NCBI GenBank assembly: GCA_964508975.1
Contig: CAZDVQ010000018.1
Coordinates: 1 to 64,000 of the forward strand
Source: CAZDVQ01 sp964508975
GTDB lineage: Bacteria > Bacteroidota > Bacteroidia > Chitinophagales > Saprospiraceae
Direction of reading: 5' to 3'
Length of the DNA stretch: 64,000 nucleotides
The notes under the pieces were generated by a model. It did not search any database and was not told the DNA's origin. It saw only the letters and a program-made list of their open reading frames with translations. The position numbers and the translations under genes are program-made. Positions within the stretch are counted from its first letter, which is position 1, and the number at the start of each line of letters is the position of its first letter. Shown piece by piece: positions 25,205 to 33,370 of this stretch.

Positions 25205-26206
25205 TTAAACTGATTGCAGCTCAACCAGCGTGGTTTGATACTTTAAAGTTTTAGGTTTATAGGCTTTGGCATCTTGAATGTGTTCAAAGAGACATTGTAT
25301 GGCCTGTTCGCCTACGTTGTAGCCAGAATGCTCCAAGTGGGTAATGTTGGGAAACAAATAATAGGGGGCTTTACCATCACTGATAGAAAGCAGGACCTTT
25401 TCCTTGGGAATTTGTATGCCATGCTTAAGTAACTGGTGATAAGTTTGCACCATCAATTCATCGCTCATCGTGAAGTAGGCAGTGGCCTCGGGGTAATCGT
25501 GTAGTACCTGTGCAAAGGCCGATTCAAAATGAGCAATGTGATCAACTTCTAGCACTTGGAGCGGATTAATGGCAATATGCTGGTCTTCAAATGCCTTTAG
25601 GAAGCCATCCTTGCGGTAGCGGGTCATGCGGAGGTTGCTGTTGCCAAAAATACCCACGATGTTTTTATGCCCTTTTGATAGCAAGTAGTTGATGGCCTTG
25701 TAACCAGCTTCGGCTTCGTCGAGCGATATGCTGGAAAAAGCATCGTCCTCGATGATTTTATCGAGCAGCACCACGGGGATTTCTTCCTGAGTTAGGGCAT
25801 TTAGGTGCGACAAGTCGTTCGTTTCCTCCGACAAGCTGACCATTACACCTTCAATAGCATTATTGATACAGTATTGAACCAATTCTTGCTCGCGTTTAAG
25901 GCTATTTTCCGATTGCAGGATAATGAGCGAGTACTCTTTAGCCTCCACCTGTTTATTGATGGCATTGATAAGGGAAGGGGAGAAGAACATGTTTATTTCA
26001 GGCAGAATCAAGGCGATTAAACCTGAACGGCTGGTGCGAAGGTACTTGGCCCGGAGATTAGGGGTATAATTGAGCAGGTTAGCCACCTCGATAACCTTGT
26101 TTCGGGTAGCATCGCTAAGGTCGGGGTGCCCTGATAAGGCCCTCGAAACCGTGGAATGCGAGATGCCTAGATATTTGGCTATGTCCTTAATTGTAGCTCT
26201 TTTCAC
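25205..26206 (-). CDS. LacI/GalR-type transcriptional regulator
   Basis: 333 residues from a GTG at 26206 (VKRATIKDIAKYLG). The frame is open further upstream, but the family almost always begins directly at this point. The N-terminal DNA-binding domain reads ATIKDIAKYLGISHSTVSRALSGHPDLSDATRNKVIEVA (3-41), with the hinge helix near NLRAKYLRTSRSG. The periplasmic-binding-protein-like effector domain follows (about 60-330), with GYKAINYLLSKGHKNIVGIFG. It probably senses a sugar or sugar phosphate and represses the flanking transporter and receptor genes. A perfect palindrome of the LacI-operator type lies 101 bases upstream of its start, between it and the TonB receptor. Confidence 0.9.
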   Translation of the reverse strand: MKRATIKDIAKYLGISHSTVSRALSGHPDLSDATRNKVIEVANLLNYTPNLRAKYLRTSRSGLIALILPEINMFFSPSLINAINKQVEAKEYSLIILQSENSLKREQELVQYCINNAIEGVMVSLSEETNDLSHLNALTQEEIPVVLLDKIIEDDAFSSISLDEAEAGYKAINYLLSKGHKNIVGIFGNSNLRMTRYRKDGFLKAFEDQHIAINPLQVLEVDHIAHFESAFAQVLHDYPEATAYFTMSDELMVQTYHQLLKHGIQIPKEKVLLSISDGKAPYYLFPNITHLEHSGYNVGEQAIQCLFEHIQDAKAYKPKTLKYQTTLVELQSV

Positions 26207-26306
26207 TTTATTATTTTTTAAAAATCGAACATAGTTACACATTATTCTGTAAGCGAAGCCGAAATTAGAACGAAAAAAAATAATAAATAAAAAAGTTACT
26301 AACCGC

Positions 26307-26326
26307 ACACGTTTGCGCAAACGTGT
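26307..26326. promoter_or_regulatory. LacI-family operator
   Basis: ACACGTTTGCGCAAACGTGT is a perfect 20-base palindrome with the central CG and TTTGCGCAAA core expected of LacI-family operators. It lies between the divergent regulator and TonB receptor genes, about 80 bases before the receptor's ATG, so it could control both. Confidence 0.8.
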
Positions 26327-26364
26327 ACTGAATTTTAGGCAGGTGAATATGTGGATTTGGAATA

Positions 26365-26372
26365 TAATTTTG
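26365..26372 (+). promoter_or_regulatory. Probable -7 box of the TonB receptor gene
   Basis: TAATTTTG fits TAnnTTTG, 36 bases before the ATG at 26409 and about 40 bases downstream of the operator palindrome. No good -33 match, which would suit a regulated promoter. Confidence 0.5.
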
Positions 26373-26408
26373 CCCCCGTCAATTTTGATAACTATAAATT
26401 TTACATTT

Positions 26409-29045
26409 ATGAAAAAAAGTTCACTTACATTATTATTGCTGTGTTTCACGGCCGTATTTAGTGCCCTAGTAGCCCAAACTACAATTAGCGGTAAAGTAAC
26501 CGACGAGTCAGGCGAGGCCCTCATTGGAGCCAACGTGGCCGTTTTGGGTACCAGCGATGGTGCTACCACCGATATTGACGGTGGATATGAATTCTCGACC
26601 AAAGCGAGTGGTGAGGTAACGATACAGGTATCATACCTAGGTTATTCGCCCATTCGCCAAACGATTACATTAAATGGTACTAGGATTGCCCAAGATTTCA
26701 GCATGGGAGAGGACGCCCTCGGCCTCGACGAGATCGTGGTTACGGGTTCTGCTAACCCTAAGAGCAAACTCGAATCAAGTGTTTCTATTAGCTCTATCAA
26801 CGCGAAGGACATCAGCTTGACGGCCAATCGCTCAACCGCTGAGATTTTCCGTACCGTACCAGGTGTACGTTCTGAAGCATCAGCTGGCGAAGGTAACACC
26901 AACATCACTGTACGTGGTGTGCCTATTTCTTCTGGTGGTTCGAAATACCTCCAACTCCAAGAAGACGGTTTACCCATCTTGTTGTTCGGCGATATTGCGT
27001 TCGCTACTTCCGATATCTTCTTGCGCATGGACAACTCTGTAGCCCGTATCGAAGCGCTTCGTGGTGGTTCGGCTTCGACTTTGTCTAGTAATTCTCCTGC
27101 TGGTATCATCAACTTCATCAGCAAAACAGGCATGACTGAAGGTGGTAGCATTGGTACTACTATTGGTATGACGTACAAAGATTTCCGTACCGATTTCAAC
27201 TACGGTGCGCCAATTGGCAACGGTATGGCTTTCCACATCGGTGGTTTCTTCCGCCAAGGCAACGGTGCTCGCACAGCGGGTTATACCGCCAACATGGGTG
27301 GTCAAATCAAGGCTAACTTGACGAAGACTTTCTCAAACGGTCATATTCGTTTTTACTACAAGTACTTGAACGACCGAACTGCTGCTTACATGCCTATGCC
27401 AATCAACGTGAGTGGTACAAATGAAGACCCGAAATGGTCTGCTATCGATGGCTTCGACCCGCTATTGGGTACATTGCACACACCTAACTTGTTGCAAAAC
27501 CTTGGTCCAGGCCCAGACGGTGCATTGCGTCGTGCTGATATCGCCGATGGTATGAATCCACAATCACACAGCATTGGCAACGAGTTCGTGTTCAACTTCG
27601 ACGGTGGTTGGGGTATCGAGAACCGCGCCCGCATGTCGTTCAACAAAGGCCGTTTCGTAGCACCATTCCCTGCCGAGGTTGGTCCAGCCGCTGGCTTGGC
27701 TACTTCAATCGGTGGTGCTGGTAGCACCTTGACTTACGCCGATAACGGTGCAGCATTTAGCTCAGCCAACGGTTTGGCTATGCGTATGCACTTGTTCGAC
27801 ACCGAGTTGAACAACTTCAACAACTTCATGAACGACTTGAAAATCAAGAAATCGTTCGGTGATGTAGCAACTATTACCTTGGGTTATTTCAAATCGAACC
27901 AGAACATCAACATGTCATGGTTATGGAACTCTTACTTGCTTGACGTAAACGGCAATGGTGGTCGTTTGCTCAATGTACAGGACAGCACAGGTAACTTTAT
28001 TACAGAAAACGGCTTGATCGCTTACGGCGTTCCTGCTTGGGGCAACTGCTGTACACGCAACTACAACACAAAACATGCGGTTTCAGCACCTTACATGGCT
28101 GTTGAAGCACAAGTTATCGAAGGATTGAACGTTGATGCTAGCTTCCGTTGGGACATTGGCTCAGTGAACGGTAACTTTGCTGGCGCTGCTCAATCTATCA
28201 TGGATGTTAACGGCGATGGCAATATCTCTGTTCCGGAGCAAAGCGTATCTTCAGTGAATAATTCAAATGTAACTGTAGTGGATTATGACTACAACTACAT
28301 TTCTTACTCTTTGGGTTTGAACTACAAGTTTAACGACAAGCAAGCCGTTTTTGCACGCTATAGCCGTGGTGGTTCTGCTAAAGCAGACCGTATCTTGTTC
28401 AGCGGTTTGAACTACACTGAAAGTGACCAATTGAACGCTAAAGACATGATTGACCAAGCGGAAGTAGGTTACAAATTGAACTTCAAACGCGGTGGTTTAT
28501 TTGCAACAGCTTTCTACGCTTCAACCAAAGAAGAAGGTGGTTTCGAGGCTACAACTCAACGTATCATTGAGAACGATTACCGCGCATTGGGCCTTGAACT
28601 CGAAGCAGCATACAACATCGCAGGTTTCAACCTCCGTGGTGGTTTAACGTATACCAACGCGCAAATCACAGGAGCAGCTGATTCTACTTTGAATGGCAAC
28701 GCACCTCGTCGTCAACCAGCTTTGATGTATAGCTTTACACCAACATACGAGTTCAAATTGTTGAACAACAACCACGCGGTAGGTTTGAGCGTTATCGGAC
28801 AATCAAAAGCATTTGCACAAGACAACAACTTGTTGGTTATGCCAGGTTACACTTTTGTGAACATGTTCGTTAACTTTGGTATCGCCAAAAACTTGAACTT
28901 GTCTATCAACGCCAACAACTTGTTCAACGCAATGGGTATCACAGAATCTGAAGAAGGTTCAATTGTTGAAGGACAGAATAATATCGTTAGAGCGCGTTCT
29001 ATCATGGGCCGTTCTGTTGTAGGTACTGTTCGTTACAATTTCTAG
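26409..29045 (+). CDS. TonB-dependent outer-membrane receptor
   Basis: 878 residues from the ATG at 26409, where a signal peptide begins (MKKSSLT-type basic start, hydrophobic core, cleavage near LVAQ-TTI). An N-terminal CarboxypepD_reg-like domain follows (about 22-100: TISGKVTDESGEALIGANV, SYLGYSPIRQTI). Next come the plug (about 105-240, with GLDEIVVTG, SAEIFRTVPGVR and the VARIEALRGGSASTLSSNSPAGIINF motif) and a 22-strand barrel ending RSVVGTVRYNF, whose last aromatic residue is the usual barrel end. It imports a large or scarce ligand across the outer membrane with TonB energy. No SusD partner follows, so it is not a classical SusC. Context points to a sugar. An intrinsic terminator follows. 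Confidence 0.92.
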   Translation: MKKSSLTLLLLCFTAVFSALVAQTTISGKVTDESGEALIGANVAVLGTSDGATTDIDGGYEFSTKASGEVTIQVSYLGYSPIRQTITLNGTRIAQDFSMGEDALGLDEIVVTGSANPKSKLESSVSISSINAKDISLTANRSTAEIFRTVPGVRSEASAGEGNTNITVRGVPISSGGSKYLQLQEDGLPILLFGDIAFATSDIFLRMDNSVARIEALRGGSASTLSSNSPAGIINFISKTGMTEGGSIGTTIGMTYKDFRTDFNYGAPIGNGMAFHIGGFFRQGNGARTAGYTANMGGQIKANLTKTFSNGHIRFYYKYLNDRTAAYMPMPINVSGTNEDPKWSAIDGFDPLLGTLHTPNLLQNLGPGPDGALRRADIADGMNPQSHSIGNEFVFNFDGGWGIENRARMSFNKGRFVAPFPAEVGPAAGLATSIGGAGSTLTYADNGAAFSSANGLAMRMHLFDTELNNFNNFMNDLKIKKSFGDVATITLGYFKSNQNINMSWLWNSYLLDVNGNGGRLLNVQDSTGNFITENGLIAYGVPAWGNCCTRNYNTKHAVSAPYMAVEAQVIEGLNVDASFRWDIGSVNGNFAGAAQSIMDVNGDGNISVPEQSVSSVNNSNVTVVDYDYNYISYSLGLNYKFNDKQAVFARYSRGGSAKADRILFSGLNYTESDQLNAKDMIDQAEVGYKLNFKRGGLFATAFYASTKEEGGFEATTQRIIENDYRALGLELEAAYNIAGFNLRGGLTYTNAQITGAADSTLNGNAPRRQPALMYSFTPTYEFKLLNNNHAVGLSVIGQSKAFAQDNNLLVMPGYTFVNMFVNFGIAKNLNLSINANNLFNAMGITESEEGSIVEGQNNIVRARSIMGRSVVGTVRYNF

Positions 29046-29069
29046 TTTTATAGATAGTTTTCGTGTAGT

Positions 29070-29106
29070 GACTTTGCGGCCCTCAAAAGCCGCAAAGTCC
29101 TTTTTA
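29070..29106 (+). terminator. Intrinsic terminator after the TonB receptor gene
   Basis: GACTTTGCGGC and GCCGCAAAGTC form an 11-bp perfect stem followed by CTTTTTATT. Confidence 0.85.
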
Positions 29107-29164
29107 TTCACTTAGTTGGTAGTACCGAGTTGATAGTTGATAGTACCGATCTTGTTGTTTTTTT

Positions 29165-29266
29165 GGGCGTTCCGGCGCGATGCGCCGTCGCTGTCCTACG
29201 CGCTCCCTGGACGGTCGGTGCCTACGGCACTGGCCGCGGTGCGGCCACGCTCCGGCCAGCTAACGC
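29165..29266 (+). repeat. Family I structured intergenic repeat, copy J
   Basis: GGGCGTT to CTAACGC, with a CTCCGGCCAGCT tail. Downstream of and co-oriented with the TonB receptor gene. Confidence 0.84.
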
Positions 29267-29301
29267 AGATTTTTGCGCTGGCTTGCCCAAAATCACATTT
29301 T

Positions 29302-29356
29302 GGTGTCCCCGCCAACAAGCGGTAAAACAGCACAGATGATGGGCAAACTTGTACGG
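29302..29356 (+). repeat. Family IV repeat, copy 2
   Basis: 55 bases with TCCCCGCCAACAAG, GTAAAACAGC and GGCAAACTTGTACGG blocks. It matches the reverse complement of 2391-2445 but lacks the second arm that makes copy 1 an inverted repeat. Confidence 0.68.
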
Positions 29357-29406
29357 CCATAGCGGTAAACTTTTAACTCATAATTTTTAACTTATAACTC
29401 TCAAAC

Positions 29407-30576
29407 TTGCGCAGCTCCTCCCTTGCCCTCCTGCACCAGCTTAGCCAACCCGATGGCATAAAAGCGTCCCTCAGCGATGAAGGGAATTACAGCACCGTGT
29501 TTACCCGCGACGCCGTGATGGCCGGGATAGTTGGGTTATTATTGAATGACGAAAAAATCATCAAAAGCCTGGTGGCCAGTTTGGAAAACCTGCGCAAATA
29601 CCAAGGTATAGGTGGACAAATTGCGTCTAATTACCGCCTTGATACTAAGCCACCACACATCAGCTATGGTACATTGAGCCCCAAGGTAGATTCTAGTACC
29701 TGGTACCTCATCGGGGTAAGTCTGTGTATTAAAAAGGGTATTTTAAAGCGCGGGGATTGGGAAGACTCTATCCTCTTGGTTATTCAATCCTTAGAGTTGT
29801 TGGAGTACAACAACAAGCATCTCATTTACATTCCACAAGGTGGAAACTGGGCCGATGAGTACCTCTATGATGGCTACGTGCTGTACGACCAGGTACTCCG
29901 CTACTGGGGCACTGCACTGGCAGGACAAGTATTTGAACAAACTGCTTGGTCCCTAAAAGCCCAGCAAATCCTTGACACCATCCTTGATACCTATAAGCCA
30001 GATGGCAGCAGCAACAAACCTTACCACAGTGTAGCATACCAAAGGGCAAAACAGGATAAATTCCCGTATTACCTAGCTTCTTTAAAGCCAAGTGGTTACA
30101 ACCACACTTTCGATTTAGCCGCCAATGCCTTACTAGCCTTGGTATCGCCAAAAGCACAAGTGGCGGAACTGGCTCAGTACATTGAGCACTCTTTTCTACA
30201 ACAGGGAGAGCTTCCACCTGTGTTTTACCCCATCATTGACGAGCAGCATCCTGCTTGGCCTGAATTATCAACGTACTACCTGTACGTGTTCAAAAACAAG
30301 CCTCACCACTACCACAACGGCGGTATCTGGTGGATTTGGCTCGGATGGCTCGCATTGGCCTTCCAGGCCCATCAACTCGACAAACCTTTACAGCAATTAA
30401 TAGACCTTAGTTTAGCGAAAACGATGGCGCAAGCAGATTTTGGATTCCAAGAATACCTAGCATCAGACACGTATTTGGCAGATGGAACCAAGAACATGGC
30501 CTACACCGCTAGTGGTTTGCTCATGTTACAAATAGCTAAAGACAAAATAGATACAAGCCTAATTCAAATTGCATAA
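29407..30576 (+). CDS. Alpha/alpha-barrel glycoside hydrolase, possibly a sucrose invertase
   Basis: 389 residues, no signal peptide, so cytoplasmic. GNYSTVFTRDAVMAGIVGLLL (about 27-47), VDSSTWYLIGVSL (about 97-109), GGNWADEYLYDGYVLYDQVLRYWGTAL (about 145-172) and HYHNGGIWWIWLGWLAL near the C-terminus are spaced like the helices of (alpha/alpha)6-barrel glycosidases. They resemble GH100 neutral invertases and the catalytic domain of amylo-1,6-glucosidases. I favour hydrolysis of the imported disaccharide, but family membership needs a profile search. The frame opens at TTG 29407 with no upstream ATG, so the start is uncertain. The kinase-like gene starts 17 bases after its stop, suggesting an operon. 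Confidence 0.65.
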   Translation: MRSSSLALLHQLSQPDGIKASLSDEGNYSTVFTRDAVMAGIVGLLLNDEKIIKSLVASLENLRKYQGIGGQIASNYRLDTKPPHISYGTLSPKVDSSTWYLIGVSLCIKKGILKRGDWEDSILLVIQSLELLEYNNKHLIYIPQGGNWADEYLYDGYVLYDQVLRYWGTALAGQVFEQTAWSLKAQQILDTILDTYKPDGSSNKPYHSVAYQRAKQDKFPYYLASLKPSGYNHTFDLAANALLALVSPKAQVAELAQYIEHSFLQQGELPPVFYPIIDEQHPAWPELSTYYLYVFKNKPHHYHNGGIWWIWLGWLALAFQAHQLDKPLQQLIDLSLAKTMAQADFGFQEYLASDTYLADGTKNMAYTASGLLMLQIAKDKIDTSLIQIA

Positions 30577-30593
30577 ATTTACATATACAGATC

Positions 30594-31244
30594 ATGATTG
30601 GTGATAAAATTGAAATAAAACCGCAGTACTTAGCGCTCAGCAACCAGATTGTACAAATATTGCAAACGCAGTTTACCAATTTAAGCAGCGGCCAAAAATT
30701 TGTGGCAGGGGTAGGGGGCGAGTCGGGTAGCGGCAAGTCGGTTACAGCCCTGTGTTTACAGGAAAGCTTACTGGCTTTGGGTATCCGTTCCTGTATAATT
30801 CACCAAGATGATTACTTTAAGTTAGCTCCCAAGCAAAACCATGCCCAGCGTTTGGCAGACCCTAGTTGGTTAGGCCCTGTAGAAGTTAGACTTGATTTAA
30901 TACAAGAACAGATTCAACAGTTCAAAGCCGGACAGGGTAGGGTAGAGGCCCCGCTGGTGTATTACCAAGAAGATGTCATAAAATCACAAATACTTGAATT
31001 TCAAGATGTTCAAGTACTTATCGTGGAAGGTACTTATATCCTATCCGTTGAAGGTATTGATGCCCGCATATTCATGTCAAGGGATTACCACCAGACTCAA
31101 CAAAGCCGTCTGGCTCGTGGCCGTGAACCATTCAGCCCGGAAATTGAAGGATTCTTAAAACGGGAGCACGAGATTATTAAACGATACGGCCCAACTGCTC
31201 ATATCATCGTGGATAAGGCATATCAAGCAAGTTTAAGGAAATAG
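30594..31244 (+). CDS. P-loop kinase, uridine kinase/phosphoribulokinase-like
   Basis: 216 residues, cytoplasmic. Walker A GGESGSGKS (41-49), IHQDDYFKLAP (about 69-79, with the catalytic Asp pair), EAPLVYYQ, VLIVEGTYIL (Walker B-like, about 142-151) and the Arg-rich lid IFMSRDYHQTQQSRLARGREPFSPE are all as in the uridine kinase/PRK superfamily. Conserved placement right after the glycosidase suggests a sugar, for example fructose or a glucose epimer, rather than uridine as substrate. This is inference. It lacks the C-terminal region of true uridine kinases. Confidence 0.75.
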   Translation: MIGDKIEIKPQYLALSNQIVQILQTQFTNLSSGQKFVAGVGGESGSGKSVTALCLQESLLALGIRSCIIHQDDYFKLAPKQNHAQRLADPSWLGPVEVRLDLIQEQIQQFKAGQGRVEAPLVYYQEDVIKSQILEFQDVQVLIVEGTYILSVEGIDARIFMSRDYHQTQQSRLARGREPFSPEIEGFLKREHEIIKRYGPTAHIIVDKAYQASLRK

Positions 31245-31266
31245 GGAAAGTACGGCATTTATCCTT

Positions 31267-31454
31267 GCACCAGCGCTGCATGAGCGAAGTGGTTTTGCGC
31301 AGCAAAAACAAATGTGCTTAATGCACATTTGTAACGAGCGAACCATTTGCCCTGCAAATGGCTCCGTGGCGCAACGCGCCAGACCGCGTAGCGGGCCGAG
31401 CGAACAGCGAGCGCCGTAGCATAGCGACGGCGAGCAGCGCGAGCCGGGGTGCCC
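31267..31454 (-). repeat. Family I structured intergenic repeat, copy K (long form)
   Basis: On the minus strand: GGGCACC to CTGGTGC, like copy H. About 85 extra bases with two hairpins (AGCCATTTGC/GCAAATGG and ACAAATGTGC/GCACATTTGT) are inserted between the GTCTGGCGC hairpin and the CAGCGCTGGTGC tail. Opposite in orientation to both neighbouring genes. Confidence 0.8.
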
Positions 31455-31510
31455 AAAACAAAAAAAGAAAGAAATTCATCGCTCCTCGTTCAAATTTCAT
31501 AGTTAACTAC

Positions 31511-31518
31511 TATCTTTG
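31511..31518 (+). promoter_or_regulatory. Probable -7 box of the tRNA gene
   Basis: TATCTTTG matches TAnnTTTG, 17 bases before the mature tRNA 5' end. Confidence 0.5.
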
Positions 31519-31535
31519 CCGCCGCTAATCAAGCA

Positions 31536-31608
31536 CACCCTATAGCTCAACAGGATAGAGCTACGGTTTCCTAAACCGTAGATCGAGGTTCGAGTCCTCG
31601 TGGGGTGA
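31536..31608 (+). tRNA. tRNA-Arg (anticodon CCT)
   Basis: 73 bases that fold as a full cloverleaf: acceptor CACCCTA/TGGGGTG with discriminator A, D stem GCTC/GAGC, anticodon stem ACGGT/ACCGT with loop TTCCTAA (anticodon CCT at loop positions 3-5), and T arm CGAGG-TTCGAGT-CCTCG. It decodes AGG. CCA is not encoded (CAAA follows). An intrinsic terminator comes directly after. Confidence 0.95.
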
Positions 31609-31609
31609 C

Positions 31610-31644
31610 AAAAGTCCAGATGACCCAGGTTGTCTGGACTTTTT
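31610..31644 (+). terminator. Intrinsic terminator after tRNA-Arg
   Basis: AAAAGTCCAGA and TCTGGACTTTT form an 11-bp stem ending in a T run. Confidence 0.85.
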
Positions 31645-31672
31645 GCTTTATATTTGTGTTTAAAGCATAGCC

Positions 31673-33235
31673 ATGACTACCTTATCAGAAAATATTGTAC
31701 AGTACCAACAACAACGCCAATGCGCCGACAAACGCAGCCTGTGCCATGCACCAACATACGGTATCCACCTGGCGCAAAATGGCTTGGTATCTGTTTGTAG
31801 CTTAACGCGTTTTGATGCTATCGGTAAGTATCCAGAATCAAGTTTGGGCCAAATTTGGTGGGGCGAAAAAGCCCAGAACATGCGGAATGCCCTCCGAAAA
31901 GGACAGTTTCCCGAAAGTTGTAGGGTATGCCAAAGCGATGTGGAAGCAGGCCAGTTCCAACAAATGCGTGCGGCCAACTATGATATTTATGCGCTTGCAC
32001 CCTTTGAAAAATTTAAACAGCGAACCTTTAACTTCTTGAAAAACAGGCACTTTGGCGAATTTCCCAAAGAAATGAGCTTTGAGTTAGCCAACACCTGTAA
32101 CTTAGAGTGTATCATGTGCTTGGGTATGTTGTCGAGTAGTATTCGGCAGAACCGCGACAAACTACCACCCTTGCCTCAACATTATGGACCTGAATTACTC
32201 GAAGAGCTAAAGTTGTTTATCCCGCACCTGCACGAGGCCAGATTCTTTGGGGGTGAGCCCTTCCTTATACCGCTTTACCTCGATATTTGGGAGCTTTTCA
32301 TGGAACTTAACCCTGATTGTAAGATTTATATCACCACCAACGGGACCATCCTCAACAACCGGGTTAAAAACATACTCGAAAAACTGAGCAATTTCCACCT
32401 CGTCATCTCGCTGGATGGAATCACCAAGCCCACTTTCGAGGCAATTAGGCAAAATGCTAATTTTGAACGCGTTATCGAAAACCTGAGCTACTTTAGGGAA
32501 GTTTGCGAAAAACATGGTAACCGGTTAATCATTTCGCCAACATACATGGTCCAAAACTGGCAGGAATACCCATTGCTGCTCGATTTTGCCAACCAAAACA
32601 ACCTGGTTTTCCAGACCAATATATTAATCACACCCACTGAGTTATCCTTGGCACATGCGCCATTAGAATTACTGGAAAAGGTGTTGATTAACTGGGAACA
32701 ACACCAAGCTGCTACTGCGCTTGATAGCCAGCAAGGTGAAAATAACGTTAAGGCATTCCAAGGGGCCCTTAGCCAAATTCGCTTTTGGATGGAGGAGATT
32801 AGGGCTTTTCAAGGGAATCCAATTGGTGCAGCACTGGCCTCGTTTGTACCCCAGAACAAGATGGAACTGTGCCTGGTCAAACGCCTAATATCAACCCTGC
32901 GCAACACGCAAGACCCCGCTTTCCCGCTCCGTTTACTGGAATTATGGGCAGAACCCGACGAGCAACCAGGTCTAACATATCTCAATGCACTGGAGCATAT
33001 TTGTAGCGTGATTTATCCTAGTCAAACCTTATCCAATCTAAGTGATACGAGAGATTACTTCGCTTCCTTCGATATGTCCAAACAACTCAACATGGTAAAA
33101 TTCCTACTGCTAGACTTGCCGCCTTGGGAAATTTTTGAACTTTGGAGGAGGAACGACTTAAATGCTATACAAGATTGCTTGAAAAAAGCTAACTTGGCTG
33201 CCGATTACCCGAGTATGAACGCTAATTTTTATTAA
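31673..33235 (+). CDS. Radical SAM protein with N-terminal twitch/SPASM-like Cys cluster
   Basis: 520 residues. An N-terminal region contains Cys24, Cys42, Cys83 and Cys86 (CHAPTYG, VSVCSLTRFD, CRVCQSD), a twitch-like auxiliary iron-sulfur site placed before, not after, the radical SAM core. The core starts with TCNLECIMC (Cys142, Cys146, Cys149) and continues with FFGGEPFLIP (the GGEP SAM-contact motif), IYITTNGTIL and LVISLDGITKPTFEAIR. The C-terminal third (about 370-520) is not recognised. Twitch-type radical SAM enzymes often modify peptides or install unusual carbon bonds. The next two genes encode non-haem iron dioxygenases, suggesting a shared pathway. No substrate is visible. Confidence 0.82.
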   Translation: MTTLSENIVQYQQQRQCADKRSLCHAPTYGIHLAQNGLVSVCSLTRFDAIGKYPESSLGQIWWGEKAQNMRNALRKGQFPESCRVCQSDVEAGQFQQMRAANYDIYALAPFEKFKQRTFNFLKNRHFGEFPKEMSFELANTCNLECIMCLGMLSSSIRQNRDKLPPLPQHYGPELLEELKLFIPHLHEARFFGGEPFLIPLYLDIWELFMELNPDCKIYITTNGTILNNRVKNILEKLSNFHLVISLDGITKPTFEAIRQNANFERVIENLSYFREVCEKHGNRLIISPTYMVQNWQEYPLLLDFANQNNLVFQTNILITPTELSLAHAPLELLEKVLINWEQHQAATALDSQQGENNVKAFQGALSQIRFWMEEIRAFQGNPIGAALASFVPQNKMELCLVKRLISTLRNTQDPAFPLRLLELWAEPDEQPGLTYLNALEHICSVIYPSQTLSNLSDTRDYFASFDMSKQLNMVKFLLLDLPPWEIFELWRRNDLNAIQDCLKKANLAADYPSMNANFY

Positions 33236-33239
33236 ATTT

Positions 33240-33338
33240 GGGCGTTGCGCCGCTACGCGTCGCCGCTGCTTGCCGCGCTCGCTATCGCTCGGTGCTCCGC
33301 ACTGCCGCCTACGGCGGCCCGCTTTAAGCAGCTAACGC
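33240..33338 (+). repeat. Family I structured intergenic repeat, copy L
   Basis: GGGCGTT to CTAACGC, CAGCTAACGC subclass. It starts five bases after the radical SAM stop codon, co-oriented, and fills most of the gap to the dioxygenase gene. Confidence 0.84.
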
Positions 33339-33370
33339 AAGACGGTTTTATGCCTTAACTGAATTACACC

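Larger units (their letters stand above)
29046..29406. other. Intergenic region with terminator and repeats
   Basis: No credible gene. Order: terminator, heptad tract (29113-29150), family I copy J, family IV copy 2 (29302-29356), heptad tract TTTTAACTCATAATTTTTAAC (about 29370-29402). Confidence 0.65.
31245..31672. other. Intergenic region with family I copy K and a tRNA gene
   Basis: No protein gene. It contains family I copy K (-), a probable -7 box, tRNA-Arg and its terminator. Confidence 0.7.

Noticed and set aside
26409..29406. SusC/SusD pair
   Set aside because: The receptor is of the TonB-dependent type but no SusD-like lipoprotein follows; the next 360 bp are terminator and repeats.
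31536..31608. tRNA-Arg as an integration site of a mobile element
   Set aside because: No integrase, no direct repeat of the tRNA 3' end and no foreign-looking block next to it. Copy K beside it is an ordinary family I repeat.
33236..33370. Precursor peptide gene for a RiPP pathway beside the radical SAM gene
   Set aside because: The gap is filled by family I copy L. I found no small gene with a leader-core pattern here or between the other genes of the locus.
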